Part shown: positions 61,101 through 64,000 of the stretch, in pieces
How the letters are laid out: each line of letters starts with the position of its first letter
How positions within the stretch are numbered: position 1 is the stretch's first letter
Source: Pontibacter burrus
GTDB lineage: Bacteria > Bacteroidota > Bacteroidia > Cytophagales > Hymenobacteraceae
Assembly: GCF_010686685.1 (NCBI RefSeq)
Contig: NZ_JAAGWD010000001.1
Coordinates: forward strand, 620,001 to 684,000
DNA length: 64,000 nucleotides
Direction of reading: 5' to 3'
The notes under the pieces: model-generated
What the model was told of the DNA's origin: nothing
Database searches by the model: none
Seen by the model: only the letters and a program-made list of their open reading frames with translations
Made by a program: the position numbers and the translations under genes

Positions 61101-61876
61101 TAACCGTAGATTGTTTCGGCGAATTTTTCGATGGCTTTTCGGGTTTCGTAAGTGCGCTCGAACATACCCATGTGGCCTGTTTTTCCCAGGAAGTACACCA
61201 TGCTGTTGTTGGGCAGGTGGCATTGCTCTAAAGCCTTATCCATAGGTACAGCACCGTCTTCTTTACCAAAAATAAACAGTACCGGAAACTTGGCTTTCTT
61301 CAGGATGTCAGTTCTGTCGGGGCGGTCGCGCATGGCTGCCAGGCCACCTACAATGCTTTCTTTTAATGTAGCCGTGCCTATTTTCTTCATCAAATCTATT
61401 TTGCTGCGGAGCTTCTCACGGTTATCGGCAAAAAACAAAGGCTCCACAAACGACTGCATAAACTTCTCTACGCCATGCTTCTCCACAAACTCGAGGGTCT
61501 TGTTTCGGTTATCCTTCTTTTCGTCGGTGTCGGGTAGGGCAGATGAATGGAACAGGCAAAGCCCGTTGAGCATGCTGCTATATTTTCCGGCAAATGCCAT
61601 GCTTACATAGCCGCCCATCGAGTGCCCGATCAGAATACACTTGTCCACTCCCAGATTATCAAGCTGCTGCTTTACATGATCTGCCATTGACTCCATGCTA
61701 TAGTTTACACCTCCGGTGGTGTTATTCCCAAAACCTGGAAGATCCAGCGCTATCGTTCTGAATTTTTGCTGTAGTGGCTTTTTAAAGTCCGTCCATAGTT
61801 GCTTGCTCTCGGCAAAGCCATGCAAGAAAACCAATGTGTCGCCGGAACCGGCATCAGTGTAAGTAGCGTTTGGCAT
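61100..61876 (-). CDS. Alpha/beta hydrolase
   Basis: 258 residues from the ATG at 61876 (MPNATYTDAGSGDTLVFLHG); a longer frame to 61972 adds 32 residues without family support. HGF oxyanion motif at 19-21, nucleophile elbow GHSMGG with Ser86, catalytic Asp in FGKEDGAVPMDKA and His in GKTGHMGMFE. Cytoplasmic, monomeric type similar to BioH/esterase-like enzymes; substrate unknown. It lies upstream of the MFS gene on the same strand. Confidence 0.9.
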   Translation of the reverse strand: MPNATYTDAGSGDTLVFLHGFAESKQLWTDFKKPLQQKFRTIALDLPGFGNNTTGGVNYSMESMADHVKQQLDNLGVDKCILIGHSMGGYVSMAFAGKYSSMLNGLCLFHSSALPDTDEKKDNRNKTLEFVEKHGVEKFMQSFVEPLFFADNREKLRSKIDLMKKIGTATLKESIVGGLAAMRDRPDRTDILKKAKFPVLFIFGKEDGAVPMDKALEQCHLPNNSMVYFLGKTGHMGMFERTYETRKAIEKFAETIYG

Positions 61877-62059
61877 AAGGTGTAGTTTGTTATTGTTTGT
61901 AAAGATAGTAATTACGGGATATCTGTTAGGCCAGGTTAAAGAAGGCTTCTGCAGACCTCGTAGCATGTGCAACTCCTGTGAACGTCTGGGCTACAGTCGT
62001 CATTTCGAGCGCAGTCGAGAAATCTTATATGTCCTTTAGCTAACTATAGTTACTACATG

Positions 62060-62279
62060 CCACAAGCAGTTCCTTTCATAGTTACCTTCTATCCTGGGAG
62101 CTCAACCAGCCTACTGTGCTATAGTTGCTTTGATGCGCTCACGGCCGCGGGGCCCCGTCTTCGGGCATCGCGCTGCTGCCTTCTTGCTACCCTCCTGCGT
62201 CGGGTTGCCTGTGGCACCGCAACAAGGCAAAGGCGCTCAACCCAAAGACTGAAATCACTCGATAGCTACAGCTATAGTT
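62060..62279. repeat. Dispersed repeat, copy B (about 220 bp)
   Basis: Inverted copy of 45515-45732. Shared landmarks in order are CACAAGCAGTTC, ATCCTGGGAGCTC, GCGCTCACGGCCGCG, GCCCCGTCTTCGGGCATCGC, TACCCTCCTGCGTCGGGTTG, GGCGCTCAACCCAAAGACTG and CGATAGCTA. An open frame crosses it, but the indels between copies are not multiples of three, so it is not coding. The rest of the 61877-62709 spacer has no gene. Confidence 0.9.
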
Positions 62280-62398
62280 ACTTGTATGGCTATCGTTGCA
62301 TCGCCTTTCCGTGGGAGTAGTTCCGTGGGGCAAGCTGCGCCTGCCTGTTTGTGGTTTGAAATTATAGAACCATAGTCTAAACTATAGCAAAGGCAGGA

Positions 62399-62516
62399 TT
62401 CCCCTCTTGGGAGGGGCAGGGGGTGAGTTAAATCGCTGACCATAAAACTGCGTCCTCAACTATAGTAGAGGATAGGTGCTCCCTCTTCTGTTCTTAGGAG
62501 AGGGTTGGGGTGAGGT
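62399..62516. repeat. GC-rich hairpin repeats
   Basis: TTCCCCTCTTGGGAGGGGCA followed by GGGGGTGAG (62399-62428), and CTCCCTCTTCTGTTCTTAGG followed by AGAGGGTTGGGGTGAGG (62477-62516). Same family as the cluster at 45121-45393, in the opposite orientation. Confidence 0.75.
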
Positions 62517-62621
62517 AAAACTGGCAGGGAATGACCAACTGCAACTATAGAACGATGTCCTCATCTATAATAAAGAGTAAAATCCTGTTAATCCTAAAAT
62601 CCTGTAAACCCTGATTCAGAC

Positions 62622-62658
62622 AAAAAAGCCCTGCAGCTTCTCAAAACTGCAGGGCTTT
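62622..62658 (-). terminator. Terminator of dxs
   Basis: AAAGCCCTGCAG pairs with CTGCAGGGCTTT around a 10-nt loop; on the minus strand followed by TTTTTTGTC. Confidence 0.92.
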
Positions 62659-62709
62659 ACTCTTATGTCTTTTGTCAAGAACTCCTTTGTCAGGAGCTTT
62701 ACTAGAGAA

Positions 62710-64000
62710 CTATACTTTAACCGCCACACCGATCATCTCACGTACAGTACGCTCAATGTCTTCCGGAGCGAAACCGGCTTCGCGGTGCAATTCCATCTGC
62801 GAGCCATGCTCGTAAATCACATCGGCCATACCCAGGCGTTTCACCTGCGAACTATAGCCATGATCCACCATAAACTCGAGCACAGCGCTACCGAAACCAC
62901 CCTGCAGGCAGCCATCTTCTACGGTAATAACTTTGCTGTATTTTGAGAAAATGTGGTGCAGTAGTTCCTCGTCGAGTGGCTTAGCAAAACGCATGTCGTA
63001 ATGGCCTGGCGTAATACCGTCGAAGCTGAGCTTTTTGCAAACATCCACCGCGTAGTTACCAATATGGCCAAAGGTCAGGATAGCTACTTCTTCGCCTTCC
63101 TGTATGGTGCGACCCTTACCAATTTTAATTGCTTCCAGTGGTGTTCTCCAGTTAGGCATCACACCTTCGCCGCGTGGGTAGCGGATCGTGAACGGACCAG
63201 CGCCTTCCTGCGTGGCAGTAAACATCAGATTGCGAAGTTCCTGCTCATTCATGGGGGCAGATACTACCATGTTCGGGATGCAGCGCATGTAGGCAATGTC
63301 GTAAGCGCCGTGGTGTGTCGGGCCGTCGGCACCGGCAAAGCCAGCTCTGTCCAGGCAGAAAACTACCGGCAGGTTCTGAAGGCACACGTCGTGCACCACC
63401 TGGTCGTATCCACGCTGCATAAACGTGCTGTAAATGTTACAGAACGGAATCATGCCTTGCGTAGCTAAACCGGCAGAGAATGTAACAGCATGTTGCTCCG
63501 CAATGCCTACGTCAAATGCGCGGTCCGGCATTGCTTCCATCATAATGTTAAGCGAGCAGCCTGATGGCATAGCAGGCGTTACACCCATAATTTTAGGGTT
63601 CTGCTCGGCCAGCTCAACTATGGTATGACCAAAAACATCCTGGTACTTAGGCGGCTGTGGTTTTTCGTGGTGTGTTTTGTAGATCTCACCTGTAATTTTA
63701 TCAAACAGACCCGGCGCGTGCCATTTGGTCTGGTCTTTTTCGGCCAGGGCAAAACCTTTGCCTTTGGTAGTTACACAGTGCAGGATCTTCGGACCCGGTA
63801 TATGCTTCAGGTCTTCCATTACCGATACCAGATGATTGATGTCGTGGCCGTCTATAGGGCCGAAGTAACGGAATTTAAGTCCCTCGAACAGGTTACTTTG
63901 CTTCAGCAGAGACGCCTTGATGCCACTCTCAATTTTAGAAGCAATCTGCTGGGCATTCGGGCCAAACTTACTGATCTTGCCAAGGATATTCCAGATCTCG
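62710..64000 (-). CDS. dxs: 1-deoxy-D-xylulose-5-phosphate synthase (5' part lies outside the window)
   Basis: The frame is open from the window edge to the stop at 62710, covering about 429 C-terminal residues of a usual 640. Visible motifs: FRYFGPIDGHDINHLV (end of the TPP domain), HCVTTKGKGFALAEKDQTKW, the pyrimidine-binding domain with VGIAEQHAVTFSAGLA (catalytic Glu), FCLDRAGFAGADGPTHHGAY and the C-terminal IRYPRGEGV ... LEDG-like VEDGCLQGGFG. DXS condenses pyruvate and glyceraldehyde 3-phosphate in the first step of the MEP isoprenoid pathway. It is closed by a strong terminator. Confidence 0.98.
   Translation of the reverse strand, partial: EIWNILGKISKFGPNAQQIASKIESGIKASLLKQSNLFEGLKFRYFGPIDGHDINHLVSVMEDLKHIPGPKILHCVTTKGKGFALAEKDQTKWHAPGLFDKITGEIYKTHHEKPQPPKYQDVFGHTIVELAEQNPKIMGVTPAMPSGCSLNIMMEAMPDRAFDVGIAEQHAVTFSAGLATQGMIPFCNIYSTFMQRGYDQVVHDVCLQNLPVVFCLDRAGFAGADGPTHHGAYDIAYMRCIPNMVVSAPMNEQELRNLMFTATQEGAGPFTIRYPRGEGVMPNWRTPLEAIKIGKGRTIQEGEEVAILTFGHIGNYAVDVCKKLSFDGITPGHYDMRFAKPLDEELLHHIFSKYSKVITVEDGCLQGGFGSAVLEFMVDHGYSSQVKRLGMADVIYEHGSQMELHREAGFAPEDIERTVREMIGVAVKV

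Noticed and set aside
62057..62320. 87-codon plus-strand frame in the 61.9-62.7 kb spacer
   Set aside because: It crosses dispersed repeat copy B, has low-complexity Cys/Arg/Ser composition and shares only a short in-frame stretch with the frame in copy A.

Overview
The window looks like chromosomal DNA of a Bacteroidota bacterium of the order Cytophagales, most likely family Hymenobacteraceae (Pontibacter-like). The grounds are type IX secretion (a PorZ-like protein and a C-terminal sorting domain), TonB-receptor and lipoprotein architecture, typical Bacteroidota genes of unknown function (DUF2157/DUF4401/GDYXXLXP, DUF2911, PepSY-like), and promoters of the form TAnnTTTG. The genus is an inference. 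The whole window, genes and spacers alike, is peppered with the palindrome CTATAG, usually extended to AACTATAG, CTATAGTT or AACTATAGTT. It behaves like a highly iterated palindrome and is the most conspicuous sequence-level feature here. No rRNA gene, tRNA gene or CRISPR array was found.

Layout. 0-9.7 kb: a three-gene membrane operon (GDYXXLXP/DUF4401/DUF2157), DUF2911 protein, alpha/beta hydrolase with TPR, ABC exporter, J-domain-like protein, IPT/BNR lipoprotein and a PepSY-like protein. 9.7-12.1 kb: an accessory island made of a REP-associated tyrosine transposase (RAYT), arrays of REP-like hairpins including a duplicated 56-nt unit, and an AT-rich orphan reverse transcriptase that is not recognisably a retron, DGR or group II intron enzyme and could be a defence RT. 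12.2-33 kb: mfd, two PAS-only sensor proteins without kinase domains followed by a single-domain response regulator, two low-complexity Arg/Tyr/Asn-rich proteins, a uracil-DNA glycosylase-like gene, a methionine/glutamine aminotransferase plus omega-amidase pair, an FG-GAP/T9SS surface protein, murF, rfbC and a glycosyltransferase, a membrane cytochrome c and hflX.

33-44.4 kb: an all-minus-strand phosphate acquisition locus (phoU, pstB, pstA, pstC, pstS, two OprO/P-type porins, a beta-helix-like lipoprotein and a TonB-dependent receptor). Upstream of pstS, one porin and the receptor lie triple repeats of a GTTA/ATTA core spaced 10-11 nt, which look like PHO boxes. A candidate structured small RNA with its own promoter and terminator lies at 44.67-44.79 kb.

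45-64 kb: two long repeat-rich spacers (45.0-45.95 and 61.9-62.7 kb) that share a roughly 220-bp inverted dispersed repeat and GC-rich hairpin elements. Around them are an isolated MoxR ATPase, the pncB-pncA NAD salvage operon, two proteins of unknown function, a ferredoxin, thymidine kinase, a PorZ-like protein next to recO, two FKBP lipoproteins with an NrnA-like DHH phosphoesterase, ndk, a LysM protein, a small lipoprotein, an MFS transporter gene broken by a single-base frameshift, an alpha/beta hydrolase and the 3' part of dxs.
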